A stretch of 64,000 bases of DNA from Luteimonas huabeiensis HB2 (GCF_000559025.1 NZ_JAAN01000045.1:1-64000), one strand, 5' to 3'. Counted from the first letter of the stretch, positions 39,627 to 47,938 are shown. Program-made: numbers and translations. Notes: generated from the sequence alone by a model not told the origin.

Positions 39627-39782
39627 CCGCCGGGACGCCGGACGCCGGGACACGCGCCGCACCGGCACGAACCGGGGCCGGCGCGTCGGTCCGGAATCAA
39701 TACCTTTATCTATTCACAATGATCCGATCATCGGCGCCGAATCCTTTCTATTTGGACGAGATTCCTCGCCTTCGCCCTTGAC

Positions 39783-39806
39783 TATCCATTCAAGTATCTA
39801 TTCAAT
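39783..39806. promoter_or_regulatory. 12-bp tandem repeat at the hipA-like promoter
   Basis: Two adjacent 12-mers, TATCCATTCAAG and TATCTATTCAAT, lie just 6 bp before the ATG of the HipA-like gene at 39813. A third copy, TATCTATTCA, occurs at 39707-39716. They sit in an unusually AT-rich 120 bp. The protein carries an N-terminal helix-turn-helix, so autoregulation through these repeats is plausible but unproven. Confidence 0.55.
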
Positions 39807-39812
39807 CCAGGG

Positions 39813-41192
39813 ATGCCCGATCCTCGCATCCCACGCTTGGAGCTGCTGCTGCGCGAGCGTGGGCTGCTGACCGCCCGCGAAATCGCGGCAGCGCTCGGCA
39901 TCAGCCAACCGACCGTGTCGCGGACGATCGCCGCCGCGCCGCGCATCCTGCGCATCGGCCGCGCCCGGGCCACGCGCTACGCGCTGCTGCGCGACGTCGC
40001 CCGCGCCGGCCATCGATGGCCGCTCTATCGGCTCGACGCGCAGCAGCGCACCGAACAGCTCGGCGAGCTGCGGGCGCTGGCGGGCGGCGGGTTCCATTTC
40101 GAGCCCGCGCGGCCGCTGCCCGCCTTCCTCCACGGCGAATTCGCCGACGGCCTGTTCCCGGGCCTGCCCTGGTTCCTGGACGATCAGTGCCCGCAGGGGT
40201 TCCTCGGGCGTGCGTTCGCTCGCCGCCTGGCGGCCGACATCGGCGCGCCCGAGGATCTGGCGCGCTGGGGCACGGACGACGTGCTGCTCGCCCTGCTCCA
40301 GCACGGCCAGGATCTCCCAGGCGACCTGCTGCTGGGCGAACGCGCGCTGCGATCGGCCGCCCGACAGGCGCTCGACGGCGCCGGCGCCCTGCCCGTCGCG
40401 CAACGCGCCGAGCGCTATCCGGCGCTCGCCGAAGCGGCGCTGCGGGGCGACCCGGTCGGATCGTCAGCCGGCGGCGAGCAGCCCAAGTTCGTCGTCCGCC
40501 TCGACCCGGGCGACGGCACCGTGCGCGAGGCGATCGTCAAGTTCAGCGAGGCCGGCGACGCGCCGGCGGCGCAACGCTGGGCGGATCTGCTGCGGTGCGA
40601 GGCGATCGCGGGCGACGTGTTGCGCGCGCACGGTGTCGCGGCCGCGCAGTCCTCGATCCTGGTCGCCGGTGGGCGCACCTTCCTGGAATCGATCCGCTTC
40701 GACCGCACCCCGGACGGCGGGCGCCGCGGCTTCGTGTCGCTGGCCGCCCTCGACGCCGCGTTCCACGGCCACGGCCGGATCGACTGGTGGCGCTACGCGC
40801 CGCAGCTCGAACGCGAGGGCTGGATCAATGCCGACGCCGCCCGCCGACTCGCGGTGCTGGGCTGGTTCGGGGCGCTCATCGCCAACAGCGACATGCACCT
40901 GGGCAACGCCGGGCTCGTGCTCGACGATCGCCGGCCGCTGGCGCTCGCCCCCGCCTACGACATGCTGCCGATGCTGTTCCGCCCTGCGGTCTCCGGCGAG
41001 GTGGTCGCACGGCCCTTCGAGGTCTCGCCGCCGCTGCCCGAGCAGCGTGCGGAATGGTCGATCGCCGCGCGGGCCGCCGCCGAGTTCTGGCGGCGGATCG
41101 CAGATACCGGCGAAATCGGCAAGGCGTTCCGATCGATCGCCGCCTCAGCCGCCGCCCAGATCGACCGGGTGCGCTCCCGGCACGGCGACTGA
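39813..41192 (+). CDS. yjjJ: HipA-family kinase with N-terminal HTH (YjjJ-like)
   Basis: A 459-residue single-gene HipA-type Ser/Thr kinase. Residues about 8-45 are a helix-turn-helix (LTAREIAAALGISQPTVSR), replacing the separate HipB antitoxin. The kinase part has the glycine-rich SSAGGEQPKFVV region, the catalytic loop NSDMHLGNAG (358-367, catalytic Asp360) and the DFG-like AYDMLPM (Asp383). This order matches E. coli YjjJ, a HipA homologue that can inhibit growth when overproduced. The ATG at 39813 directly follows 12-bp tandem repeats that may be its operator. No antitoxin gene is adjacent. The protein could toggle between repressor and kinase, which is inference. Confidence 0.88.
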   Translation: MPDPRIPRLELLLRERGLLTAREIAAALGISQPTVSRTIAAAPRILRIGRARATRYALLRDVARAGHRWPLYRLDAQQRTEQLGELRALAGGGFHFEPARPLPAFLHGEFADGLFPGLPWFLDDQCPQGFLGRAFARRLAADIGAPEDLARWGTDDVLLALLQHGQDLPGDLLLGERALRSAARQALDGAGALPVAQRAERYPALAEAALRGDPVGSSAGGEQPKFVVRLDPGDGTVREAIVKFSEAGDAPAAQRWADLLRCEAIAGDVLRAHGVAAAQSSILVAGGRTFLESIRFDRTPDGGRRGFVSLAALDAAFHGHGRIDWWRYAPQLEREGWINADAARRLAVLGWFGALIANSDMHLGNAGLVLDDRRPLALAPAYDMLPMLFRPAVSGEVVARPFEVSPPLPEQRAEWSIAARAAAEFWRRIADTGEIGKAFRSIAASAAAQIDRVRSRHGD

Positions 41193-41211
41193 GCGCTCGC
41201 CTTGCGCCGGT

Positions 41212-41358
41212 CCCTTCCCGCGCAAGCGGGGAGCACCCTGTTTTTCCCTTCCCCCGCAAGCGGGGAGCATCCTGTTTTTTCCTTCCCCCGCAAGCGGGGA
41301 CCATCCTGTTTTTTCCCTTCCCCCGCAACCCGCTTGCGGGAGAAGGGCCCGCTTGCGG
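41212..41358. repeat. Palindromic repeat cluster 2 (REP-like, facing copies)
   Basis: Four forward copies of the unit CCCTTCCCCCGCAAGCGG with spacer CATCCTG and a T-run meet two inverted copies (CCCGCTTGCGGGAGAAGG). The junction, where a forward copy is truncated into an inverted one, is near 41330. It lies between the convergent hipA-like and M28 peptidase genes, where its hairpin-plus-T-run units could stop transcription in the plus direction. Confidence 0.8.
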
Positions 41359-41417
41359 TGGACGGAACCGCTACGGCGCCGCAGGCCGAATGTCGATGCG
41401 GCCCAGGGCCCCGGCGC

Positions 41418-43076
41418 TCATCTCGCGCGGGCGGCGTCGGTCGCGGCGCGGCGGGCGCGGAACTCGCTGTCGGCGTCCCACTGCGGCCAGTCCTCGGCAT
41501 CGGCCAGCGAGCGGGCGAGGCGGTAGACCACGCGGGTGTCCTCGGTCGGGCCGCGCATGTCCCAGCTGTCGTCGAACTCGTCGCCGGGCTGGTGATAGCG
41601 GTGGGCGAAGTAGTCCGCGCGCGCGGCGCGGCCGGCCTCGACGCCGCCGTCGAGCTGGTCCATGCCGGGGCCGATGGTGATCGCCGGCACGCCGGCCTGG
41701 GCGAAGGCGAAATGGTCGGCGCGGTAGAAGAAGCCGGCCTCGAGGTCGGGATCGGGCGACCAGCGCCGGCCCTCGGCCTGCGCGGCCGTCGCGAGGTCGC
41801 GCTCCAGCGAGACCTTGCCCGTGCCCCAGGACGAGATGTCGCGGGTCGGCCCGTCCGGGCTCCACATCTCCATGTTGAGCAAAGCGGCGGTGGTCTCGAG
41901 CGGGCGCAGCGGATGGGCGGCGTAGTGGTGCGCGCCCAGCAGGCCGTTCTCCTCGGCGGTCAGCGCCAGGAACAGCAGGCTGCGTGCCGGCCGCGGGCCC
42001 TGCGCGAAGGCGCGCGCCAGTTCGATCAGCGAGGCCACCGCGGTGGCGTTGTCGACCGCGCCGTTGATGATCGCGTCGCCCTGCGCATCAGGCTCACCGA
42101 TGCCGAAGCTGTCCCAGTGCCCGGAGAGGATCACGGTCTCGTCCGGCCGCTCGGCGCCGGGCAGCAGGCCGGCCACGTTGTGGCTGCGGATGCGGCTGCG
42201 CTCGACGTCGAAGGCGATCGACAGGCGCGCGTCTTCCAGCGCGAAGCCGCGGAAGCCCGGCTGTTGCGCGCGCTGCTTGAGCGCGTCGAAGTCGTGGCCG
42301 GCGTCGGCCAGCAGCCGCGCGGCCGCGTCGCGCTGGATCCAGCCGCGCACGCGCAGGTGATGCGAGCGCGCGTTGTCGCGCACGATGTCGAATTGCGGCC
42401 CGGCGCGGCCGTTGCGCACGGTGGCCCAGGGGTACGCGGCCGGGGCGTCCTCGTGCACGATCAATACGCCGGCCGCGCCGCGGCGCGCGGCCTCCTCGTA
42501 CTTGTAGGGCCAGCGCCCGTACCAGGTCATCGCGCGGCCGCCGAACGCGCCCTCGCCGGCCTCGAAGTCGGGATCGTTGACCAGCACCACGACGATCTTG
42601 TCGCGCACGTCCAGCCCGGCGTAGTCGTCCCAGTCCAGCTCGGGCGCGGTGATGCCGTAGCCGGCGAAGACCAGCGGCGCGTCGCGCAGGTCCACGCGGC
42701 CATCCGGGTGCAGGCTCTCCACCGCGATGTCCTCGCCGTTGGCCAGCGCGCGCTCGGCACCGCCCACGCGCAACGTCGCCGCCACCGGCCCGGCGATCGC
42801 GCTGCGCTCCAGGGTCACCGCCTGCAGCCAGCCGCCGTCCTCGCCGGCCGGCTCCAGCCCGGCGGCGGCGAACTGCTCGGCGATGTAGGCGATGGTCCGC
42901 GCCTCGCCGGGCGTGTTCGGGGCGCGGCCCTCGAACGCGTCGGAGGCCAGCACGCGCAGGTGCGCGGCGAGGCGCTCGCCGTCGATCGCCGCGGGGTCGG
43001 CGGGCGGCGATCCGGCATGCGCGCACGACAGGCCGAGGACCAGCGGCAACGCGAGGGCGGGGAAACGACGGATCAT
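41418..43076 (-). CDS. M28-family zinc metallopeptidase (PA-domain aminopeptidase)
   Basis: A 552-residue secreted peptidase with signal peptide (MIRRFPALALPLVLGLSCAHA). A protease-associated insert occupies about residues 110-240 (PLVFAGYGITAPELDWDDYA). The M28 catalytic domain shows metal ligands in LSGHWDSFGIG (His), NGAVDNATAV (bridging Asp), TAEENGLLGA (catalytic Glu plus ligand Glu), NMEMW and the last ligand in HRYHQPGDEFD. The usual Asp of the fourth ligand position appears as Glu in NMEM, which should be checked. Homologues release N-terminal amino acids from peptides in the periplasm. The gene stands alone; the next gene upstream, topoisomerase IB, is 73 bp away on the same strand. 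Confidence 0.9.
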   Translation of the reverse strand: MIRRFPALALPLVLGLSCAHAGSPPADPAAIDGERLAAHLRVLASDAFEGRAPNTPGEARTIAYIAEQFAAAGLEPAGEDGGWLQAVTLERSAIAGPVAATLRVGGAERALANGEDIAVESLHPDGRVDLRDAPLVFAGYGITAPELDWDDYAGLDVRDKIVVVLVNDPDFEAGEGAFGGRAMTWYGRWPYKYEEAARRGAAGVLIVHEDAPAAYPWATVRNGRAGPQFDIVRDNARSHHLRVRGWIQRDAAARLLADAGHDFDALKQRAQQPGFRGFALEDARLSIAFDVERSRIRSHNVAGLLPGAERPDETVILSGHWDSFGIGEPDAQGDAIINGAVDNATAVASLIELARAFAQGPRPARSLLFLALTAEENGLLGAHHYAAHPLRPLETTAALLNMEMWSPDGPTRDISSWGTGKVSLERDLATAAQAEGRRWSPDPDLEAGFFYRADHFAFAQAGVPAITIGPGMDQLDGGVEAGRAARADYFAHRYHQPGDEFDDSWDMRGPTEDTRVVYRLARSLADAEDWPQWDADSEFRARRAATDAARAR

Positions 43077-43149
43077 GCGGCGATCGCTCCTGGACTGGGA
43101 TCGGCCCAGGATGCGCTACCCGCGCCGCGGAATCCACGCACGGGCCGGC

Positions 43150-44298
43150 TCAACGCCGCTTGCGGCGCTCGCGCTCGCAGCTGGCCAGGAACTTCAGCGC
43201 CGCCTGTTCCCATTGCCGCGGCCCGCGCGCGCCCGCCGCGGCGCGCTCCAGGCGACCGTCCTCCCAGCCCTCGAACACGCGCGGGTCGATGTACGCCTTG
43301 CGGCACACCGCCGGCGTGTTGCCCAGCACCCGCGCCACCTCGCAGATCGCCGCGTTGCGCGCCTGGTTCAGCGCCCGCTCGCTCGGCCGGCCGGTGCGCG
43401 GCGACGGCGGCGGCCGCGGGGTGCAGCCCAGGACGCGGAAGGCGTGCACGGTGCCGCCCCAGGTGCGGAAATCCTTGGCGGTGAACTGCTCCCCCATCGC
43501 CTCGCGCAGGTAGTCGTTGACGTCGCCGGAGGACACCGGCTGCAGCGTGCCGTCGTCGCCGCGGTACTGGAACAGCGCCTGCCCCGGCAGCTCCTGGCAG
43601 GCGCGCACCAGCTTCGCCAGGCGCGCGTCGTCGATCTCCAGGTCGTGCTCCTGCCCGCCCTTGCCGCGGAACTTCAGCCGCGCGCGGCCGCCGCGCAGGA
43701 AATCGACGTGGCGGTTGCGCAGCGTGGTCAGGCCATAGGAGCGGTTGCTGCTGGCATAGGCCTCGTTGCCGACGCGCACCAGCGTGTCGGCCATCAGCGA
43801 CACCACGATCGCCAGCACCTTGTCGCGCGGGAATCCGGGCAGGCGCAGGTCGGCGCGCAGGCGGCGGCGCAGCCGCGGCAGCGCGCGGCCGAAGGCGATC
43901 ACCCGCTCGAACTTGCCCAGCCCGCGCGCCTGCGCCCATTGCGGGTGGTAGCGATATTGCTTGCGCCCGCGCGCGTCGCGGCCCGTGGCCTGCAGGTGGC
44001 CCCGCGGGTGCGGACAGATCCACACGTCGGTGTACGCCGGCGGGATCGCGAGCGCGCGGATGCGCGCCAGCGTCTCCGGATCGCGCAGCGTGCGGCCGTC
44101 GGGCAGGCGGTAGCTGAACCCCTTGCCGGCGCGCCGGCGGCGGATGCCGGGCTGCGCATCGGTGACGTAGACCAGCCCGGCGAGGCGGGCGTCGGCGCGC
44201 GGATCCGCGCACGGGACGCGGTCGGCATCGGAAGCGCGCGCGGTCGGCATGCGCGCCAGCTTGTGCACGAGGGCGTCAATGCGGCGAAAACCCAGCAT
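43150..44298 (-). CDS. Type IB DNA topoisomerase
   Basis: A 382-residue bacterial topoisomerase IB of the poxvirus type, common in Xanthomonadaceae. The N-terminal domain begins LVYVTDAQPGIRRRRAGKGF; DNA contact motifs YRYHPQW, VSLMADTLVRVGNEAYA and LTTLRNRHV follow. The catalytic tyrosine is Tyr336 in CRKAYIDPRV, with the basic residues RGKGGQ and FRTWGGT in the active site. It relaxes supercoils by a 3'-phosphotyrosyl intermediate. The C-terminus is strongly basic (CERERRKRR). The start at 44298 gives a 30-residue extension before the conserved domain; the second Met (MPTARASD) at 44250 is an alternative. Confidence 0.93.
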   Translation of the reverse strand: MLGFRRIDALVHKLARMPTARASDADRVPCADPRADARLAGLVYVTDAQPGIRRRRAGKGFSYRLPDGRTLRDPETLARIRALAIPPAYTDVWICPHPRGHLQATGRDARGRKQYRYHPQWAQARGLGKFERVIAFGRALPRLRRRLRADLRLPGFPRDKVLAIVVSLMADTLVRVGNEAYASSNRSYGLTTLRNRHVDFLRGGRARLKFRGKGGQEHDLEIDDARLAKLVRACQELPGQALFQYRGDDGTLQPVSSGDVNDYLREAMGEQFTAKDFRTWGGTVHAFRVLGCTPRPPPSPRTGRPSERALNQARNAAICEVARVLGNTPAVCRKAYIDPRVFEGWEDGRLERAAAGARGPRQWEQAALKFLASCERERRKRR

Positions 44299-44375
44299 GC
44301 CATGCGTCGGTTAACCGGGCCGACACGAACGCACGGGCACACTGAACGCCCGCCCGCGCCCCCGAGGAGCCCCGC

Positions 44376-44705
44376 ATGCGCATCGCCACCGCCCATACCG
44401 TCCCCGTCCTGGGCCTGGCCGTCCTGGTCCTGGCCGCCTGCGCGCCCGCCACGCGCGACAGCGGCGCCGGCGACGGCACGACCGCGTTGCCGCCCGTCGC
44501 CGGGGCCTGCGATGCCGGCCGCGTGCAATCCTTCGTGGGGCAGGCCGCGAGCGACGACGTGGTCGAGCGCGCCCGCGTCGGCGCCGGCGCTTCGGTCGCG
44601 CGCACGCTGAAGCCCGGCCAGGCGGTGACCCTCGAATACATGGAAGGCCGCCTCAACCTGTACCTGGACGAGGCCGGGACGATCGCGGAGCTTCGCTGCG
44701 GCTGA
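44376..44705 (+). CDS. I78-family peptidase inhibitor lipoprotein
   Basis: A 109-residue lipoprotein with signal peptide ending VLVLAAC (Cys22). The mature C-terminal 65 residues match the inhibitor I78 family: CDAGRVQSFVGQ, GAGASVARTLKPGQAVTLEY and RLNLYLDEAGTIAELRCG, with two cysteines that can pair. Family members inhibit serine proteases and are small periplasmic proteins. It is divergent from topoisomerase IB and is followed by another small lipoprotein gene. The ATG follows GAGGAGCCCCGC, a good ribosome-binding site. Confidence 0.85.
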   Translation: MRIATAHTVPVLGLAVLVLAACAPATRDSGAGDGTTALPPVAGACDAGRVQSFVGQAASDDVVERARVGAGASVARTLKPGQAVTLEYMEGRLNLYLDEAGTIAELRCG

Positions 44706-44798
44706 CACAGGCCTTTGCGTTTCGTTAGCGCCGCCGTAACGCCCGCCATACGCGCGAACCCGCACGCTGGCCATCGATCCCTGGCCGCAGGAACCGAC

Positions 44799-45107
44799 AT
44801 GTCCCCTCTGATCCGCCTGTCGCTCGCGTCTGCGTTCGCCCTGGCCCTGGCGGCGTGCCAGCCGCAGTCGCCGGAACCGACCGACACCCCGCCCCCGCCC
44901 GCCAGCGGGAACTCGGCAGTCCCACCGCAACCGCCCGCATCGACCGGCCCGAACGCGCCGGAACCGGTCCAGGCCGACCCCATCGACGGCACCACGCCGC
45001 CGAGCCAGAACGCCGACCGGCCGCCGACGCTGGCGCAGCCCCCCTCGACGGATCCCGCCGACGAACAGATGCCACCCGAGGATCCCGAGTCTCCGCCGAC
45101 CCGCTAG
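44799..45107 (+). CDS. Proline-rich small lipoprotein
   Basis: A 102-residue protein whose signal peptide ends LALAAC (Cys20). The mature part is almost entirely disordered: it consists of Pro, Ser, Thr, Asp and Ala (PTDTPPPPASGNS, PPSTDPADEQMPPEDPE) without any fold. Such proteins are often found as tethers in the periplasm; no function can be assigned. It lies 93 bp downstream of the I78 gene on the same strand and ends in front of a strong terminator. The ATG is preceded by GCAGGAACCGAC. A real gene is likely because of the clear lipobox. Confidence 0.65.
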   Translation: MSPLIRLSLASAFALALAACQPQSPEPTDTPPPPASGNSAVPPQPPASTGPNAPEPVQADPIDGTTPPSQNADRPPTLAQPPSTDPADEQMPPEDPESPPTR

Positions 45108-45146
45108 GCGCCCTGCGCCCATCTCTCTCTCCAAGGTCGTCGACTT

Positions 45147-45174
45147 GCCGCCCCTCGCGGGGCGGCATTTCTTT
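45147..45174 (+). terminator. Rho-independent terminator
   Basis: A perfect 8-bp stem GCCGCCCC/tcgc/GGGGCGGC is followed by ATTTCTTT. It lies 39 bp after the stop codon of the proline-rich lipoprotein gene and just before the convergent lipoprotein gene ending at 45211. Confidence 0.88.
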
Positions 45175-45210
45175 CAAAGTCGCCTTCAGCTCGCCGGGGA
45201 GCGGACCGCG

Positions 45211-45657
45211 TCACCGCCGGCAGTAGTGGGGCATCACCGAGAATTGAAGGCGCTTGTCGGCATCGGCCGCCAGCTGCGACGCATCACCGAACGCGTCGTA
45301 GGCGATGAACCCACGCAGGGTGCCGCCCGGTTCGATGCGGTGCTCACCGCAGCCGCCCGGGCAGTAGCCGAAGTTCTCGTCGCGAGCCGGCAGCGAACCG
45401 GCTGCCGTCTGCAACGTGGCGAGGTTGCTGCCCATGTGAAGCTGGCCGACGCGACTGGGCCAGCTCTCGACCGCAACGCATAGCGGGAGAGTGTCGTGGG
45501 ATTGAAGCGCCAGGTCGAAACGCTGGTCCGCTGCGTTGTCGACGACCTGCAGCGCGTACCGATCCGGCGTCGCTCGCGTTGAGGTTTGCGCGCATGCGCC
45601 GGCCAGGAGCACGGCAGCCGCCAGACCCGCCACCCGCGCCATGCCGATTGCTCTCAC
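45211..45657 (-). CDS. Small lipoprotein, candidate immunity of the Rhs-tail peptidase
   Basis: A 148-residue lipoprotein (143 if it starts at the ATG at 45642). The signal peptide ends VLLAGAC (Cys22). The mature part has beta-rich segments DRYALQVVDNAADQRFDLAL and GTLRGFIAYDAFGD with cysteines in LPLCVAVE, YCPGGCGEH and PHYC. No family is recognised. The GTG at 45657 overlaps the TGA of the upstream metallopeptidase gene (GTGA), so translation is coupled. The position after a secreted zinc peptidase, plus a lipobox, parallels the Rhs locus at 10.2-10.6 kb. An immunity or inhibitor role is inferred. Confidence 0.65.
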   Translation of the reverse strand: MRAIGMARVAGLAAAVLLAGACAQTSTRATPDRYALQVVDNAADQRFDLALQSHDTLPLCVAVESWPSRVGQLHMGSNLATLQTAAGSLPARDENFGYCPGGCGEHRIEPGGTLRGFIAYDAFGDASQLAADADKRLQFSVMPHYCRR

Positions 45658-46403
45658 CGGGAAAAATCCATGATGTGATCGGGATTGATGAGGCGCTGCT
45701 GGCCGGGGAGCGACCTGAAACTGCCCTGTTCGTCCGGAGAGCCGAACTTGTAGGCCGGATATCCGTTGAACACCTGATCCTTGTAGCCGAGCACGGCGTG
45801 TCCCATTTCGTGTCCGACGCCCCACGTGACCAGGTTGCGATTGCCCAGCTGTGCGTGGTCGAGGTTCACGATCACCTGCTTGGGACCGGTGGTGGGCACG
45901 CCCATCATGGCGCTGGGCGTCATGTTGCTGAAGGCGGCCGTCATCGCTTGCGCCGACATGCCGTTGGCCGGGATCGCGGACGGGCTGGTGTCGCGCAAGG
46001 CAGCGGCCATCGCGCCCATGTCCGATGCGGCCTTCGCCATGTTCTCCGGCGTCGCGGAGCCGGCGCCGAACGTGCGCTCGAACGAGCGCTCGACGCGACC
46101 CAGCCCCCTTCCGGATTCCAGGGCGTTGGTGATCCGGCCCGCGGCCTTCTCGAGGCTGCCGGCGGCGCTCTGCTGCGCGCTGTCGAAGTTGCGCCATTGC
46201 CGATCGGTCCAGCCGGTCCCGCGCGAAAGCCGCCCATCCGGATCGGTGAAGCGATAGGGATTGTTGTTGGCATAGGAGTAGCGGTTGAAGTTCTGCCCGG
46301 TGTTGGGATCGGCCTTCACCGGGTCCGTCGATACGAAACGGGCCTGCGCAACGCCTGTCGCAAGGCACGCCACGATGCCTGCTGCCGCGAGTGTCTTTTT
46401 CAT
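45654..46403 (-). CDS. Secreted metallopeptidase with orphan Rhs-core tail
   Basis: A 249-residue protein with its own Sec signal peptide (MKKTLAAAGIVACLATGVAQ, cleaved near AQA/RFV). Immediately after cleavage comes the last segment of an Rhs-associated core (RFVSTDPVKADPNTGQNF then NRYSYANNNPYRFTDPDG), without any preceding YD repeats. The C-terminal part has a zinc-binding GVGHEMGHAVLGYKD (His198, Glu199, His202), typical of a metallopeptidase. The middle is helical and Ala/Met-rich. It is the second of three overlapping genes: ATGA at its start, GTGA at its end. It may be a toxin tail freed from a large Rhs shell. Ribosome-binding site AGAGGGGGCAGCT supports the start. Confidence 0.82.
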   Translation of the reverse strand: MKKTLAAAGIVACLATGVAQARFVSTDPVKADPNTGQNFNRYSYANNNPYRFTDPDGRLSRGTGWTDRQWRNFDSAQQSAAGSLEKAAGRITNALESGRGLGRVERSFERTFGAGSATPENMAKAASDMGAMAAALRDTSPSAIPANGMSAQAMTAAFSNMTPSAMMGVPTTGPKQVIVNLDHAQLGNRNLVTWGVGHEMGHAVLGYKDQVFNGYPAYKFGSPDEQGSFRSLPGQQRLINPDHIMDFSR

Positions 46404-47401
46404 AGCTGCCCCCTCTTTTCCTTTTCCTGGTCGATGGATTGCAGATAGCGAGATCGGTTCTGTGCGGTCGGCGGGTGCCATCCAAGAGCTTCGGCCTTCG
46501 CGAACCATTCCAGGTTCGCGCGGCTGCGCATCGCGTAGTCGGCTTGCAGCTCGGGCGGGATGTCAGCCGGTCGCGCGTAGCGGCTGTTGTAGCGCTGTTG
46601 CAGCTGCAAGTAGTACGCGTTGGCCTTCTGGATGATCGCTACGACATCGGTCGGATTGGCCGCCAGCACCATGTCTGCCACGACCATCAGGTCGTCGGCA
46701 CGACGGTTGGCGGCCAGCGCTTCCATGAGCGTGCTCGCCATCACGCCAACCGCTTCGCGCGGGGCGAGCGGCCGCAGGTAGATTTCGTTCTCGAGCGCGA
46801 GCGCACCGATGTCCAGGTCGCGCTCGTAGCTGCTGTCCCACTTGTAGCCGCCGGAGGTCGCTTCGACGTTCAGCCAGTCGTGGCCATCGGCGAACTTGGT
46901 CATCACGTGCTCGGGGCCGGTTGCCAGAGTCACAACCAGGCCGAGCCGCTGGCCGATGATCGTCACCAGAGTCGGCATCGACACGCAGTTGCCCTTGCGG
47001 GTGCGCAGGTACGTGGAAAGCAGCTTGTTCTCGCGCTGCCGGCCCATCGGGTCGTCGAGGTCGTAGCGGAAGGGTCGATGGTCGTTCCAGTCGCCGGCGG
47101 TGTAGAGCGTGGACAAGAGCACGTCCATCCGCGCGCGCGGCGTCAGGCCGGCCGGCGTGCGGGCAGCGACCGCGCGGGTCAGCCGGTCCAACTCGCGCTG
47201 GACGGCCGCGACGTCGATGCTCGGATCGATCAGGCGGTCGATCGCGATCTTGGCGGCCGCGAAGTCCACGGACTGATCGGGCTGGGTGAGGTGCCGCTGC
47301 AGGTCGGCGTAGGCCGAACCGGGCGTGGCCTGGGCGACGTAGGCGCACGCGAGGAGGAGGCCAATGCCCCCGAGCGTCCGAGCGAATGATCGCATCCCCA
47401 T
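46400..47401 (-). CDS. Secreted transglutaminase-like protein
   Basis: A 333-residue protein with a signal peptide (MGMRSFARTLGGIGLLLACA, cleaved near AQA/TPG). The central part resembles transglutaminase-like/SirB1-type domains: the likely nucleophile is the Cys in RTRKGNCVSMPTL, the likely His lies in GPEHVMTKF, and HDWLNVEATSGGY is a probable third part. A helical, TPR-like C-terminal half follows (DLMVVADMVLAANPTDVVAI). It is the first gene of a three-gene cassette and its TGA overlaps the ATG of the metallopeptidase gene. It could modify or cleave a partner in the periplasm. A second ATG at 47395 is also possible as a start. Confidence 0.78.
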   Translation of the reverse strand: MGMRSFARTLGGIGLLLACAYVAQATPGSAYADLQRHLTQPDQSVDFAAAKIAIDRLIDPSIDVAAVQRELDRLTRAVAARTPAGLTPRARMDVLLSTLYTAGDWNDHRPFRYDLDDPMGRQRENKLLSTYLRTRKGNCVSMPTLVTIIGQRLGLVVTLATGPEHVMTKFADGHDWLNVEATSGGYKWDSSYERDLDIGALALENEIYLRPLAPREAVGVMASTLMEALAANRRADDLMVVADMVLAANPTDVVAIIQKANAYYLQLQQRYNSRYARPADIPPELQADYAMRSRANLEWFAKAEALGWHPPTAQNRSRYLQSIDQEKEKRGQL

Positions 47402-47722
47402 GCCTTCGTCCCTGGCAACCCCTGCTGCCACCTTACCCCCGGCGCGGGCGCTGGGCAATCGCTGAAGAACGCCCCATCCCGACGCCGGGCCGACGCATCA
47501 TCGACGCGTCGTGCACAAGCGCGACCCCGGTCGCCCCCAACGCCGCCCCAGACAACCGCCTCCCGCCACCGCGCCCAGTCGACCGGTTCCGTCCTGGCGA
47601 ACGAAACGCCGCGCCCAGACACCGAGATGGCCGCGCCCAGGCAGCCCGGTGTCGTGAAGAGCGCCATGCGCGCGCGCGCCGGAACGGAATATCCCGACCG
47701 AGGGAACCGCGCGTCCCAGCCA
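47402..47722. other. Gene-free interval upstream of the three-gene cassette
   Basis: These 321 bases precede the transglutaminase-like gene and must hold its promoter. Open frames here are short Arg/Ala-rich shadows; I support no gene. The interval ends at a small inverted-repeat element (47723-47872), which may have inserted into the old upstream region. Confidence 0.5.
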
Positions 47723-47872
47723 CTTAACAGGCTGCTGAAATACTGTTTCTGAGGCTCGAAAAAGAAACAAATCGAATCAATTCGCGTATCCCTGGAACGA
47801 ATAATCAATGGTTGGGTGGGTGTCGTAGGGATTCTTGAAAGGTGTCAAACAGTACTTCAGCAGCCTGTTAAG
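47723..47872. mobile_element. MITE-like inverted-repeat element
   Basis: A 150-bp element bounded by 26-bp inverted repeats with one mismatch: CTTAACAGGCTGCTGAA, one variable base, TACTGTTT at the left, and its reverse complement at the right. The interior is AT-rich and has no open reading frame. Both ends carry TTAA, which could be the target duplication or part of the terminal repeat. It lies between the three-gene cassette and the Gly/Ala-rich gene. No transposase with these ends is in the window. Confidence 0.75.
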
Positions 47873-47938
47873 CGCGGCATGCCAGCAGGATCGCGCAGTG
47901 CCGCTTCTTGCCCCCGACGCAGGGAAGCCTTGCCGACG

